Positions 21,188-30,594 of a stretch of 64,000 nt of DNA are shown in pieces (position 1 is the first letter of the stretch; each line of letters starts with the position of its first letter). The translations under genes and the position numbers were made by a program. Where the stretch lies: contig NZ_FNES01000014.1 in the NCBI RefSeq assembly GCF_900100195.1, positions 61,617 through 125,616 of the forward strand, read 5' to 3'. A model generated the notes under the pieces. The model was not told the DNA's origin. It saw nothing but the letters and a program-made list of their open reading frames with translations, and ran no database searches. The DNA is from Billgrantia gudaonensis. GTDB lineage: Bacteria > Pseudomonadota > Gammaproteobacteria > Pseudomonadales > Halomonadaceae.

Positions 21188-22195
21188 TCAGCGCTTCACC
21201 GCCCGATAGACCCGAAAGCGGCGGTCGTCGGCGAGTATCTCGAAGCCGCCGAAGGCGCGCTGCAGAGGCTCGGCATAGGGCAAAAAGGCGTTGGCCACCA
21301 GAATGAGCTGTCCACCGCGCTCGAGATGTTCGGGCGCTTCGCCGATCAGCCTTGCCGCCGGGCCGTAATCGATGGCGCGCTCCTGATGGAACGGCGGATT
21401 GCTGACGATGGCCGCAAAGCGGCGCCCGTCGAGCGCCGAGTAGACATCGCTCTCGAGCGCTTCGCCGACCAGACCGTTGGCGGCCAGGGTGCGCCGGGTC
21501 GCCTCCACCGCGAAGGCGCTGACGTCCACCGCCGTCACGCCATGGCCGCGCCGAGCCAGCCAGGCCGCGAGGATGCCGTCGCCGCAGCCCAGGTCGAGAA
21601 CGTCGCCTGCGCCGCCCGGCAACGCCTCGGGCAGCGTCTCGAGCAGCAGCCGCGTGCCTGCGTCGAGCTTGTTGTGGCCGAAAACCCCGGGGTGGCTGAC
21701 CAGCCGCAGCGGCTCATCGCCGAGGTCCGCCTCGAACGCCGTCCAGACGGCTTGCGGCGAGAGATCGACCGCGGCCAGGCGCGTGGCGAACAGCGAACAG
21801 CGCCGCGCGCTGTCCACCTTGCGGCAACCCAGCCCCAGCGCCGCCAGCACCTTGAGCACGCGCTTGATGCCGCCCTGGTTCTCACCGACGAGCTGCAGCG
21901 GCGTTCCCGCCGGCAGGGTGGCGCAGAGCCACAGCAGCCACCACTCGCCCAGCGCGTGGCTCTTGGGCCAGAACAGCACCGCCCCGCCCGGCGCTTCGGG
22001 CAGCGCATCCTCGAACGGTGAATGGGCCGGCCGGCCGCGGGCTCGCCATGCTTCGCGCACGGCGAGATCGGCGCTCAGCGCCGTGCCCTCGCCCGTTTCC
22101 AGCCAGGCATCGCGCGGCGGCGCCACCCACACCCAGCCGCGGTAATCGACTGCCTGACGCTCCAATAGCTGGCAGACCGGCGTTTCGGCGCTCAT
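21188..22195 (-). CDS. rsmC: 16S rRNA (guanine1207-N2)-methyltransferase
   Basis: Methylates G1207 of 16S rRNA in the 30S subunit. The 335-aa protein has a degenerate N-terminal methyltransferase-like domain and a catalytic C-terminal half. That half has the SAM site VLDLGCGDGILAAWLA and the catalytic VSNPPFHQ. The upstream block PGVFGHNKLDAGTRLLLE is typical of RsmC. The start at 22195 (MSAETPVC) overlaps the cmoM stop by 4 bp. Confidence 0.9.
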   Translation of the reverse strand: MSAETPVCQLLERQAVDYRGWVWVAPPRDAWLETGEGTALSADLAVREAWRARGRPAHSPFEDALPEAPGGAVLFWPKSHALGEWWLLWLCATLPAGTPLQLVGENQGGIKRVLKVLAALGLGCRKVDSARRCSLFATRLAAVDLSPQAVWTAFEADLGDEPLRLVSHPGVFGHNKLDAGTRLLLETLPEALPGGAGDVLDLGCGDGILAAWLARRGHGVTAVDVSAFAVEATRRTLAANGLVGEALESDVYSALDGRRFAAIVSNPPFHQERAIDYGPAARLIGEAPEHLERGGQLILVANAFLPYAEPLQRAFGGFEILADDRRFRVYRAVKR

Positions 22196-23034
22196 GGACG
22201 GGGCTCCTCTTCGCATGCCGTCTCGGTACGGGGCGCTTCGCTGCCGCCAGTCTCGGGACGCACCAGGGTATAGAGCAGGTAGCGCCCCAGTCGCCAGTGC
22301 GGCTCGGCACGGCAGTAGCGCCACTCCAGCTCGAGTAGCCGGTTGCGCTCGGTGTCGTCCCCCACGGGGCGGCACAGATAGTCGTGAAAGACGCGAATGC
22401 CCGCCACTGCGCGCATCTCGAGGCCACACTCGGCGCTCCATGCCACGACCTGAGCGTGGGTCAGCGGCGAGATGGGCGTCAGCCGCCGGCGGCGCCCTTG
22501 CCCTTCCAGCCGGTCGGCCAAGGCCTTTTCCAGGTTGCCCTTGACCACGTTGGAAAAGCGCAGCGCATCGCGATTGAACACCATCAGCGACAGCTGGCCG
22601 CCCGGTGCCAGCCGGTCGGCCAGCGTCGCCAGGGCGGCGCGTGGATCGGCCAGCCATTCCAGCACCGCATGGCAGGCGATCAGCGGCCAGGGCCCCGGTG
22701 CCTGCTCGGGCAGCGCCTGCAGCGGCGCCTCGACGAAGCGCACCGGCGCTCCCGCAAGCGCTCGGCGGGCACGCTCCAGCATCTCGCCGGAGGGCTCGAC
22801 CAGCGTCACCGCATGGCCGCGCGCGGCGAACCAGCCGGCCAGCTGGCCCAGGCCACCGCCCACGTCGAGCAGCGGCTGGTCGTCGAGATCGAGCAACTCG
22901 GGCAGCAGCCGGTCGAGCAGCGCCAAACGCAGCTCGCCGCGCAGCGCCCCGTAGAGGCTATCGGCGAACTTGTCGGCCAGGCCGTCGAAATGGCGGTCCC
23001 CGGCTGGCGACAGCGGAGATGAGGAATCGGGCAT
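22192..23034 (-). CDS. cmoM: tRNA 5-carboxymethoxyuridine methyltransferase
   Basis: Methylates cmo5U34 of tRNA to its methyl ester, mcmo5U. The 280-aa class-I methyltransferase has DVGGGLGQLAGWFA as SAM site, ACHAVLEWLADP and LMVFNRDALRFSNVVKGN. The last motif is characteristic of CmoM (formerly SmtA). Start MPDSSSPLSPAGD at 23034. It is upstream of and coupled to rsmC, forming an RNA-methylation pair. Confidence 0.87.
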   Translation of the reverse strand: MPDSSSPLSPAGDRHFDGLADKFADSLYGALRGELRLALLDRLLPELLDLDDQPLLDVGGGLGQLAGWFAARGHAVTLVEPSGEMLERARRALAGAPVRFVEAPLQALPEQAPGPWPLIACHAVLEWLADPRAALATLADRLAPGGQLSLMVFNRDALRFSNVVKGNLEKALADRLEGQGRRRRLTPISPLTHAQVVAWSAECGLEMRAVAGIRVFHDYLCRPVGDDTERNRLLELEWRYCRAEPHWRLGRYLLYTLVRPETGGSEAPRTETACEEEPRP

Positions 23035-23239
23035 GGGCGACTCATTGCGTGACTGATGCAAGGCTATGGCAGTCGGCCTGCTCCGTCGACAGGTCCCGGG
23101 GCGCCGGACCGTCGAGGAAGCGCTGTGAACCCTTCCATGGGCGCTACCTTTGTCATCCCTGACAAATGACCTCCTCTTCGACCTGTCCCCGGAGCCTTGT
23201 AATGCGAAACCGTGGTTGCCCTGCTGATTGGCACTCATT

Positions 23240-24751
23240 CTACCCGGACCACCCGGCGAACGGCAGCCGCTGCGCCCAGGGCGTGTCGGCCTTGAGCTGG
23301 GCGGCCAGCGCCAGCAGGCGGCGCTCGTCGCCCATGGCTCCCAGCACCTGCACGCCCACCGGCAGTCCCTCCGGGGTGACGTGCAGCGGCAGCGACATGG
23401 CCGGCTGGCCGGTGAGATTGGCGAGCTGCGTATAGGGCGTGCGCGCCAGTGCCTCGCGGGCCAGACGTTTGAGCGCCCCTGCCTCGAGCGCCAGATGAGC
23501 CGCGCCGGGAATCGCCAGCAGGCTCATCAGCCGTTCGCGGGACTGCGTCGGGTAGAGTTCGCCACGGCGTGGCGCCGGCGCGGCCGCCACCGGCATCAGC
23601 AGCGCATCGAAGCGCCGATGGAAGACGCCCATGGCCCGCGCCGCGCTGTTCCAGTCGCGCTTGGCGAGCTCGTAGTCGCGGGCCGGCAGGCAGCGTCCCA
23701 GTCGACCGATGGCGCGGGTGGCCGGCTCGATGGCCAGGCGCGACACGGGCACGCCGGTCTCGCGGGCGATCCACGCCAGGTCGGCAGCCAGGTGTCCCAG
23801 GTAGAGCGTCAGGTAGCTGTCGGCCAGCGCCGCGCCATCCACCGGCGGCTCGGCCCACTCTACGTCATGGCCCAGTCCTTCCAGCTGACGAGCGGTGCTT
23901 TCCACGGCCCGCCGCACCTCGGGATCGAGCCGGGTGCCGAGCGAACGACCCAGCGGCTCGCCCAGCGAGACGGCCACCCGCAGCCTCCCCGGCGGACGCT
24001 CCAGTGCGGCGAGAAAGCCATCCTCGCGGAGCAGCGGATAGGGGCCACCCTCGTCCATGCCGTTGGTGGCATCCAGCAGCGCCGCACTGTCGCGCACGCT
24101 GCGCGTCACGGCGTGCTCCACCACCGCGCCCTGCCACACCTCGGCGTGGCCGGGCCCCAACGGCACCCGCCCGCGCGAGGGCTTGAAGCCGAACAGCCCG
24201 CAGTAGCTGGCGGGAATGCGGATCGAACCGCCACCGTCGCCGGCCATGGCCAGCGGTACCAGCCCGCCGGCCACCGCCGCGGCCGCCCCGCCGCTGGAGC
24301 CGCCCGGCGAATGCTCGGGCTTCCAGGGGTTCACCGGGTGGGGAAAAGCACGCGGCTCGGTAATGCCCATTAGCCCCAGCTCGGGCGTAGCCGTCTGGCC
24401 GAGTATCGCCAGGCCCGCCCGGCGCAGGCGCGTCACCAGGGTCGAATCCTCGCCCGGCCGCCAGTCGGCCAGTGCGGCGCTGCCGAAGGCCAGCGGCTCG
24501 CCGGCCAGTGCCATCAGCAGATCCTTGGTGAGCGTCGGCACCCCGGCGAAGGGAGCATCGTCGGGCACCGCCCGGCACTCGACGCGAGCGCGTTCGAAGC
24601 GCGTGCGCACCACGGCGCCCAACCGTGGGTCGTCTGCCTCGATGGCACCGCGGGCGGCCTCGAACACCTCCTCTCGGCTCACCTCGCCGCGGCGAATCAG
24701 CGCCGCCAGCCCCAGGCCATCGTGATCGCGATAATCGTCCCGATGCATCAT
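23240..24751 (-). CDS. Amidase (amidase-signature family)
   Basis: A 503-aa hydrolase with the Ser-cisSer-Lys triad of the amidase signature family: Lys in TLTKDLLM (near residue 75) and the serines in [16 protein letters not shown], followed by [21 protein letters not shown]. The substrate is not predictable; it lacks cues for a GatA role and has no gatB/gatC neighbour. Its ATGATG start overlaps the RND-pump stop, so it is the last gene of the RND operon. Confidence 0.88.
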   Translation of the reverse strand: MMHRDDYRDHDGLGLAALIRRGEVSREEVFEAARGAIEADDPRLGAVVRTRFERARVECRAVPDDAPFAGVPTLTKDLLMALAGEPLAFGSAALADWRPGEDSTLVTRLRRAGLAILGQTATPELGLMGITEPRAFPHPVNPWKPEHSPGGSSGGAAAAVAGGLVPLAMAGDGGGSIRIPASYCGLFGFKPSRGRVPLGPGHAEVWQGAVVEHAVTRSVRDSAALLDATNGMDEGGPYPLLREDGFLAALERPPGRLRVAVSLGEPLGRSLGTRLDPEVRRAVESTARQLEGLGHDVEWAEPPVDGAALADSYLTLYLGHLAADLAWIARETGVPVSRLAIEPATRAIGRLGRCLPARDYELAKRDWNSAARAMGVFHRRFDALLMPVAAAPAPRRGELYPTQSRERLMSLLAIPGAAHLALEAGALKRLAREALARTPYTQLANLTGQPAMSLPLHVTPEGLPVGVQVLGAMGDERRLLALAAQLKADTPWAQRLPFAGWSG

Positions 24752-27700
24752 CCCCTCCCCGTTTCGCTCGCCGTCGCCTGGCCCCGGCGCCGCTCGGCCC
24801 AGCGCTCGCGCCCCTTCTCCAGCCAGGAGAGCAGCGCCGGAATCACCAGCAGCACCAGGAAGGTGGAGCCGGCCAGGCCGAAGGCGATGGAAGCCGCCAT
24901 GGGAATCAGGAATTGCGCCTGCAACGAGGTCTCGAAAAGCAGCGGCAAGAGCCCGCCGATGGTGGTCAGGCCGGTGAGCAGCACCGCCCGCACCCGCTGC
25001 ACCACCGCCTCGTTGAGCGCCTCGTCCACGGCCAGACCACGGTCGCGCTGCTGCCGATAGAAGCTCACCAGGATGATGGCGTTGTTGACCACGATTCCCG
25101 AGAGCCCGAACAGACCGAACAGCGACAGAATCGTGAGCTCCAGGCCCATCGCCCAGTGACCGAGCAGCGCCCCGATCAGCGAGAAGGGGATGATCGCCAT
25201 GACGATCAGCGGCAGGCTCCAGGAGGCGAACACCCAGGCCAGCACGCCGTACATCAGCGCCAACCCCACCAGCAAGCCGACGCGCATGTCGGCCAGCGTC
25301 TCGCGCTGGTCGGCAGCGCGACCCTCGAAGCTGTAGCGCAGGTGATGCTCGCGGGCCAGCCGCGGCAGCGTCTCGGCATCCAGGCTCGCCAGCACCTCCT
25401 CGGCGTTGGTCACTCGGGTATCGAGCTCGGCGGTGACCTCCACCGCCAGCTGGCCATCGGCATGGCGCAGGGCCTCGAAGCCCTGACGGTAGTCCACCGA
25501 CATCACCTGCTCCAGCGGCACCTGGCGGCCATCGTCCAGGGTGATCGCCAGACGGGAGAGCGTGGACAGACGCTCGCGCTGCTCGCGAGGCAGCTGCACG
25601 CGAACCTCCATCTCGTCGGGGCCCGACTGGTAGATCTGGGCGACCTGACCGTCGAAGGCAGTGCGCAGTTGGCGACCCAGGCTCTCGGTGGTCAGGCCCA
25701 GCGCTTCGCCGAAGGCGTTGACCCGGTAGATGAGCTGCTCGCGTCCCCAGGGCATGTCGTCCTGGGTGTCGAGCACGCCGGGCAGGCTCGACAGCGACTC
25801 GGACAACGAATCCGCCGCGCGGCGCAGTGCCACCGCATCCTCGCCGGTCAGGCGAATGTTGACGTCCTTGCCCGGCGGACCGGCGCTGCGCTCGTTGATG
25901 GTGAGATTCTCCAGACCCGCCGGTTCCGCGATGCGCTCGCGCCAGGCGCGGATGAAATCGGCGTTGCGCACCTCCCTGTGGTCGGGCGACACCAGCTCGA
26001 TCATCAGCGAGCCCACTTCCTCGGCGCTGCGGCTCGGCGCTCCACCCTCCAGGGTGGCACCGTGGCGCGCCACCACGGTATCCACCAGCTCGCCGCCCAG
26101 CTCCCGCTCGGTGTCGTCCAGGGTCTGCTGCAGGTGGTCGAGAAAGCGGTCGACCCGTTCCTCGGGCGTACCGGCCACGAAGCTGGCGTTGGCGTACACC
26201 ACGCTGGCCTCCGGCGTAGGAAAGAAGAGGAAGCCCAGGCGGCCGCCCGCCAGCAGCCCGGCGGTGAACAGCGCCACGGCCACCGCCATGGCCAGGGTGG
26301 CGCCGCGGTGGCGCAGCGTCAGCGCCGAGAAGCGCCGGAAGGGCCCCTCGCGAAACGCCTCGAAGCGCGTCTCGAAGCCGCTGCGCCATCGCGCCGGGCC
26401 GCGCAACGGCCGCCCTTCGTCCGCGCGCGGCACGAAGGCGTTGCGCAGGTGTGCCGGCAACACCACGAAGCACTCCAGCAGCGAGGCGATCAGCACGCAG
26501 ATCATGATCACCGGAATGTCGCCAAGGATATTGCCGATCACCCCGCCCACCATCAGCAGCGGCATGAAGGCGGCGATGGTGGTCAGCGACGAGGCCACCA
26601 CCGGCCACAGCATGCGCCGCGCCGCCCCGGCCGAGGCGTTGCGCGGCGCCTCGCCCAGGCGGTGGTGAGCGTCGGCATCCTCGCCCACCACGATGGCGTC
26701 GTCGACGATCACCCCCAGCGCCATGATCAGCGCGAACAGCGACATCATGTTGATGGAGCCGCCCAGCCCCCAGAACACGCCCAGCGAGGCCATGAAGGCC
26801 GTGGGGATGCCCACCGCCACCCACAACGCCACCCGCCCCGGCAGGAACAGATAGAGCAGCACCAGCACCAGCAGCAAACCGCCCAGGCCGTTGTCGATGA
26901 GCAGCGAGATGCGCTCCGCGATCAGCTGCCAGGTCTCGTCGTGCACTTCCAGCGTCACGCTGGGTGGCAGGGACGGGCGCGTCTCGGCCAGCCACGCCTC
27001 GAAGCGGCGCGCCGCCTCCAGCGAGTTGCCGTCCTCGGCGCGCTGCAGCATCAGCTCCACCGCCGGCGCCCCATGGCGGCTGAGCTGCACCGTTCCCTCG
27101 CGAGGCTCCTGGCGGATCGTGGCGATGTCGCCCAGCTGCAGCGTGAAGCGATCACCGCTCATCACCGGCAGGCTCTCGAAGCCCAGCGGGTCGCGGCGCT
27201 GCTCCAGCGAGCGCAGTTCGCGAGCGCTATCCTGCTGGCCGAGCACCCCGGCGGGCAGATCTCGCGACACGTTCGCCACGCGGGCGGCGATGTCATCCAG
27301 TGACAGCGACAGCGCCTGCAGCCGCTCCGCCGGCACCTCGATGCTGATCTGCTGCTCGGGCAGGCCGCTCATCTCCACGCGATCGATGCCGCGCGACAGC
27401 AGCTCGTCTTCGAAGCGGTGCGCCAGCTGGCGTAGCTCCCGTTCGTTCAGCTCGCCATGCACCAGCAGCCGCGCCACCGGCTCGTAGCGAGCCACGCGTT
27501 CGATGTCCGGCGTTTCGGCGTCCGCCGGCAGGTTGGTGAAACCGTCCACTGCCTGGCGCACGTCGTCCAGGGCGAGAATCGGGTCGCTCTGTTCGGTGAA
27601 CTCCAGGGTGATGCTGGACACCCCCTGGGCCGAGGTGGAGGTCATGCGCTTGAGCCCCGAGAGGCTGCGCAGGCGCTGCTCCAGCGGGTCGGTGATGCCC

Positions 27701-27894
27701 GCCTCGACGTCTTCGGCGGAAGCGCCGCTCCACGCCACGCGCACGGTGACCACATCGAGGGCGAAGGTGGGAAAGAACTGGATGTTCATGCGGCTCAGCC
27801 CGAGCACGCCGCCCAGCAGCATGACCAGCATCACCAGGTTGGCCGCCACCCGGTGATGCACGAAGAAGCCGATGATTCCGCGCCGCCGGCTCAT
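24748..27894 (-). CDS. RND-family efflux pump, inner-membrane transporter
   Basis: A 1048-aa proton-driven tripartite-efflux transporter in the inner membrane. It has the typical N-terminal segment (IIGFFVHHRVAANLVMLVM), two large periplasmic loops and the proton-relay aspartates in GVIVDDAIVVGED. The second-half repeat GIVVNNAIILVSFY is also present. Sequence flavour is closer to the HAE1-like/uncharacterised AcrB relatives than to CusA. It is coupled to the upstream membrane-fusion protein by a 4-bp overlap. No outer-membrane factor gene is adjacent. Substrate unknown. Confidence 0.93.
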   Translation of the reverse strand: MSRRRGIIGFFVHHRVAANLVMLVMLLGGVLGLSRMNIQFFPTFALDVVTVRVAWSGASAEDVEAGITDPLEQRLRSLSGLKRMTSTSAQGVSSITLEFTEQSDPILALDDVRQAVDGFTNLPADAETPDIERVARYEPVARLLVHGELNERELRQLAHRFEDELLSRGIDRVEMSGLPEQQISIEVPAERLQALSLSLDDIAARVANVSRDLPAGVLGQQDSARELRSLEQRRDPLGFESLPVMSGDRFTLQLGDIATIRQEPREGTVQLSRHGAPAVELMLQRAEDGNSLEAARRFEAWLAETRPSLPPSVTLEVHDETWQLIAERISLLIDNGLGGLLLVLVLLYLFLPGRVALWVAVGIPTAFMASLGVFWGLGGSINMMSLFALIMALGVIVDDAIVVGEDADAHHRLGEAPRNASAGAARRMLWPVVASSLTTIAAFMPLLMVGGVIGNILGDIPVIMICVLIASLLECFVVLPAHLRNAFVPRADEGRPLRGPARWRSGFETRFEAFREGPFRRFSALTLRHRGATLAMAVAVALFTAGLLAGGRLGFLFFPTPEASVVYANASFVAGTPEERVDRFLDHLQQTLDDTERELGGELVDTVVARHGATLEGGAPSRSAEEVGSLMIELVSPDHREVRNADFIRAWRERIAEPAGLENLTINERSAGPPGKDVNIRLTGEDAVALRRAADSLSESLSSLPGVLDTQDDMPWGREQLIYRVNAFGEALGLTTESLGRQLRTAFDGQVAQIYQSGPDEMEVRVQLPREQRERLSTLSRLAITLDDGRQVPLEQVMSVDYRQGFEALRHADGQLAVEVTAELDTRVTNAEEVLASLDAETLPRLAREHHLRYSFEGRAADQRETLADMRVGLLVGLALMYGVLAWVFASWSLPLIVMAIIPFSLIGALLGHWAMGLELTILSLFGLFGLSGIVVNNAIILVSFYRQQRDRGLAVDEALNEAVVQRVRAVLLTGLTTIGGLLPLLFETSLQAQFLIPMAASIAFGLAGSTFLVLLVIPALLSWLEKGRERWAERRRGQATASETGRG

Positions 27895-29135
27895 GCCCCG
27901 GGCTCCTCGTCGGCCGACTCGGCCACCTCCACGCGCAGCCCGGTCATGGCATTGGGCAGATGGGTCACCGCCACCCGGTCGCCGTCGGCCAGCTCGGCGG
28001 CGGAAACCAGCGCCCAGCGCGCACCGTCGGGCCCGGGCAGCTCGCCGTGGCGCTGCACCTGGACGCGCTCCAGGCGCGAATCGTCACTCACCCGATAGAG
28101 CACGTCGCTGCCGTGCAAGGCGCTGAACGGCACCGCCAGGGCATCGCTCACCGCGGGCCGCTGCAGCCACACCGGCACCAGGCTGCCCGGCCGCAGGCCC
28201 TCGGCGGGACCATCGAGCGCGAGGATCGCCTCGGTACCCGTGGGCTCGCTCTCGCCGGCCAGGCGCTCGAGCACGAAGCGCTGGCCGCCCTCCTGGGCCA
28301 CCGCCTCGAGAGCCTCGCCGCGCTCCAGCCTGGCGGCCAGCTCCGCCTGATAGCGACGCGGCACGCGCGCGCGCAGTTCGAGCCCATCCTGCGGGTAGAG
28401 CGACAGTAGCGCCGCCCGCGCCGCGACCTGATCTCCCGGCGCCACCTGCACGCCGGTGACGACGCCATCGAAGGGCGCGGTGACACGGCTGCGCTGGGCA
28501 TCGCGCCGGGCCGCATCGCGCACCGCCTCGGCGCGCGCCAGGCGCGCCTCCAGGCTCTTCATCCGCGAGGGGTACTCGGCCACGGTACTGGCGCGGGTGG
28601 TGACGTTGAGCCGTGCCCGCGCCAGGGTATCGCGCGCCTCGTCCAGCTCCGCCCGCGAGGCCAGGTTGCCCTCCACCAGCGACTCCACCCGCTCCAGCGA
28701 CCGCTGCGCATTGGCCAGGATGTCGCGCTCGCGCGCCAGCGCCTCCTGTTCGTTCTCGTGGCGGATGCGTTCGCTGTCGATCTGCGCACGCAGATCCGCC
28801 ACCTCGGCCTCGGCCTGGCGCAGCGGCGGCTGACTGTCCGCCTCGTCCAGTGCCACCAGCAGCTCGCCCGCCGCCACTCGCTGGCCCTCGCGCACCGGCC
28901 GCTCGGCGATGCGCCCCGCCAGCGGCGCCACCACTTCCAGGCGCTCCGGCGCCACGATCTCACCGAACAGGGGCAGCACCGGCGCATGCTCGGCCAGCTC
29001 GACGGTCAGCGTCTCGACCTGCCAGCTACGTTCCCGGGCGGAGACCTCCGCCGGCTCCGGTCGCGTCAGGCGCAAGGCCATGAACGCCGCCACGCCAAGG
29101 GCGAGAATCAGCAGAGGTATCAGGCGTTTGATCAT
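27891..29135 (-). CDS. RND efflux membrane-fusion protein (periplasmic adaptor)
   Basis: A 414-aa periplasmic adaptor linking the RND pump to an outer-membrane channel. It has an N-terminal membrane anchor (MIKRLIPLLILALGVAAFMAL), lipoyl-type halves around the VVAPLAGRI and VTAPFDGVVTGVQVAPGDQV motifs, and a long helical hairpin between them. It is the first gene of the MFP-RND-amidase operon. No convincing Shine-Dalgarno precedes the ATG, and the Mu-like prophage appears to begin about 9 bp upstream, so the original promoter is probably lost. Confidence 0.92.
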   Translation of the reverse strand: MIKRLIPLLILALGVAAFMALRLTRPEPAEVSARERSWQVETLTVELAEHAPVLPLFGEIVAPERLEVVAPLAGRIAERPVREGQRVAAGELLVALDEADSQPPLRQAEAEVADLRAQIDSERIRHENEQEALARERDILANAQRSLERVESLVEGNLASRAELDEARDTLARARLNVTTRASTVAEYPSRMKSLEARLARAEAVRDAARRDAQRSRVTAPFDGVVTGVQVAPGDQVAARAALLSLYPQDGLELRARVPRRYQAELAARLERGEALEAVAQEGGQRFVLERLAGESEPTGTEAILALDGPAEGLRPGSLVPVWLQRPAVSDALAVPFSALHGSDVLYRVSDDSRLERVQVQRHGELPGPDGARWALVSAAELADGDRVAVTHLPNAMTGLRVEVAESADEEPGA

Positions 29136-29144
29136 CGAGGCATC

Positions 29145-29261
29145 TGTGAGTTAGCGGGGGTTATGGCACTGAAGGCTAAGCGGCGGGATTTGGCGGGATA
29201 AAACGGGCTTGCATGGGATGAGGCCCAGAGTGGCGGGGCTTTCAGCGGTGCGCATCCCGCC
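29145..29261. repeat. Putative left-end transposase-binding repeats
   Basis: GGCGGGAT occurs at 29182-29189 and 29192-29199 (10-bp period) and inverted (ATCCCGCC) at 29254-29261. The related sites AGCGGGGG (29153-29160) and GGCGGGGC (29232-29239) flank them. Clusters of related sites at the end of the element are what MuA-type transposases bind. Assignment is by position only. Confidence 0.45.
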
Positions 29262-29300
29262 AGGGAGGCTGACAGCAGTGCCAAAGAAGCGCGAATACGA

Positions 29301-29334
29301 AAAAGGGCCGTCTCGGCATGAGGCGGCCCTTTTT
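29301..29334. terminator. Bidirectional terminator downstream of the repressor
   Basis: AAAAGGGCCG and CGGCCCTTTT form a 10-bp stem with a 13-nt loop, with T-runs on both strands. It lies 24 bp past the leftward repressor stop and would also insulate the phage from host transcription. Confidence 0.8.
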
Positions 29335-29357
29335 GCTGGGTTTTTGACACCGGTCGG

Positions 29358-30086
29358 TCAAAGCCAGCCCGCCGCCCAGACGGCGCGGCCGATGATCTCC
29401 AGTTCCTGCAGTCGGTCGCGCGGCACCGTGATGCGCTCGTAGGACGGGTTCTCACTGATGACCGCCACGCCATCGAAGCTACGCTGCAGGCGCTTGGCGT
29501 AGAGGTGGTCGTCCAGGCGGATAATGTAGATGCCTTCGCCCTCGATGTGCGTTCTGGTGTGATCGATCAGCACGGTGTCCCCCGCCTCCAGCACCGGCTC
29601 CATCGAGTCGCCGTCCACGCGGATCGCCGAGAGGTGCTCGGGTGTCAGCCCCTGCTTGCGTAGGCTGTAGCGAGTGAATGCCAGGTGCGTGAGCACCCGA
29701 CAGTTCTCGTTCCAGGCGCCATCCCCGGCGCTGCACTGGGCATCATAGAGAGGCACGAAAGCGTAGTCGCCGTTGGCATAACTGACAGCTGCTTCCCCGA
29801 CGCTGCCGGCTGGGTGCGCCTGTGGCTCATCACCAAAGGCGAGCCATCCCGGCTCTACCTGTGCGGCTTGCGCGATTTGAAACAGGCGATCCAGCGTTGG
29901 GTACGTGTCACCTGACAGATAGCTGCGCAGCGTGGCCTCTGACAATCCGCAAAGCTTAGAAAATCCGCGCAGGCTATGCGCGGATTTCACCTCACTCAGC
30001 CGATCTTTGAAGCATCCGATTCTCTCGAGAGGAAACGGATGCTCTTCAACACGCGTGGGATTTGCATCCGAATCTCCGTAAGTCAT
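29358..30086 (-). CDS. Phage repressor, HTH plus S24 peptidase (LexA/CI-like)
   Basis: A 242-aa lysogeny repressor. The N-terminal HTH (about residues 35-75, LRGFSKLCGLSEATLRSYLSG) is followed by a LexA/UmuD-type autoprotease domain. The nucleophile is in GDSMEP (S161), the general base in LYAKRL (K198), and a likely Ala-Gly cleavage site is in CSAGDG (120-121). This predicts RecA-stimulated self-cleavage and SOS-linked induction, unlike phage Mu c repressor, which lacks this domain. It is divergent from the Ner-like gene across a shared operator region. Confidence 0.9.
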   Translation of the reverse strand: MTYGDSDANPTRVEEHPFPLERIGCFKDRLSEVKSAHSLRGFSKLCGLSEATLRSYLSGDTYPTLDRLFQIAQAAQVEPGWLAFGDEPQAHPAGSVGEAAVSYANGDYAFVPLYDAQCSAGDGAWNENCRVLTHLAFTRYSLRKQGLTPEHLSAIRVDGDSMEPVLEAGDTVLIDHTRTHIEGEGIYIIRLDDHLYAKRLQRSFDGVAVISENPSYERITVPRDRLQELEIIGRAVWAAGWL

Positions 30087-30238
30087 TGATATTCCCTTCT
30101 AGTCAAAAAATATCCGCACGGCGCGAGGAAAAACCAATCGGATGCGAGGATTTCCTCTTGTAATGCGTATATATCCTCGCTATGTTTATGGGCAAGAACA
30201 CGGTAGACAGCCCAAAAAAACGCCACCGAGGTGACGCC
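30087..30238. promoter_or_regulatory. Divergent operator/promoter region between repressor and Ner
   Basis: AT-rich DNA contains GCGAGGA at 30123-30129 and 30144-30150 and its inverse TCCTCGC at 30174-30180. A related ATATCCGC lies just left of the first copy. Spacing near 21-30 bp fits repressor operators controlling both the leftward repressor and rightward early promoters. Exact promoters were not resolved. Confidence 0.55.
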
Positions 30239-30592
30239 ATGAAGCCCGACATTCCGATCAACCCCGAGCAGCGCTGGGAGTGGCTGAAGTTTCAGTTGCG
30301 CCTCCGCCAGACGTCGCTGGCCCAGGTCGCCGACGAGCTGCAGGTAACGCGCAATGCCGTGCTGAATGCCAAATATTCGCCGTACCCGCGGATGGAGCGC
30401 GCCATTGCCAAGCGACTCGGGCTGTCGCCCGTGGAGATCTGGCCCGAGCGCTGGAACGCCGATGGCACTCCCGTCCGGCAGCGGCCCAACCGCGCGGAAA
30501 AGTGCGCAACGCTGCAGCCGCGAAACAACTATCGATTACAGGATAGCGATTCTAACGCTATCGCGCATCGTCAAATGGCGCGGGAGGCCTAG
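30239..30592 (+). CDS. Ner/Nlp-like DNA-binding regulator
   Basis: A 117-aa protein beginning MKPDIPINPEQRWEW. The central HTH (LAQVADELQVTRNAVLNAKYSPYPRME) ends in RAIAKRLGLSPVEIWPERW, the hallmark of Ner/SfsB-type regulators. In Mu, Ner turns down early and repressor transcription after infection. The start at 30239 is set by GAGGTGA 5-8 nt upstream; an ATG 19 codons earlier lacks one. The C-terminal ~45 residues are an extension not usual in Ner. Confidence 0.8.
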   Translation: MKPDIPINPEQRWEWLKFQLRLRQTSLAQVADELQVTRNAVLNAKYSPYPRMERAIAKRLGLSPVEIWPERWNADGTPVRQRPNRAEKCATLQPRNNYRLQDSDSNAIAHRQMAREA

Positions 30593-30594
30593 CC

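Noticed and set aside
23240..26995. 1251-codon frame that would fuse the amidase to a long Gly/Arg-rich N-terminus
   Set aside because: The upstream half is the RND pump gene read out of frame; the amidase starts at 24751 with a proper ribosome-binding site.
30182..30238. Upstream ATG extending the Ner-like protein by 19 residues
   Set aside because: No ribosome-binding site, and it overlaps the operator repeats; the ATG at 30239 has GAGGTGA.
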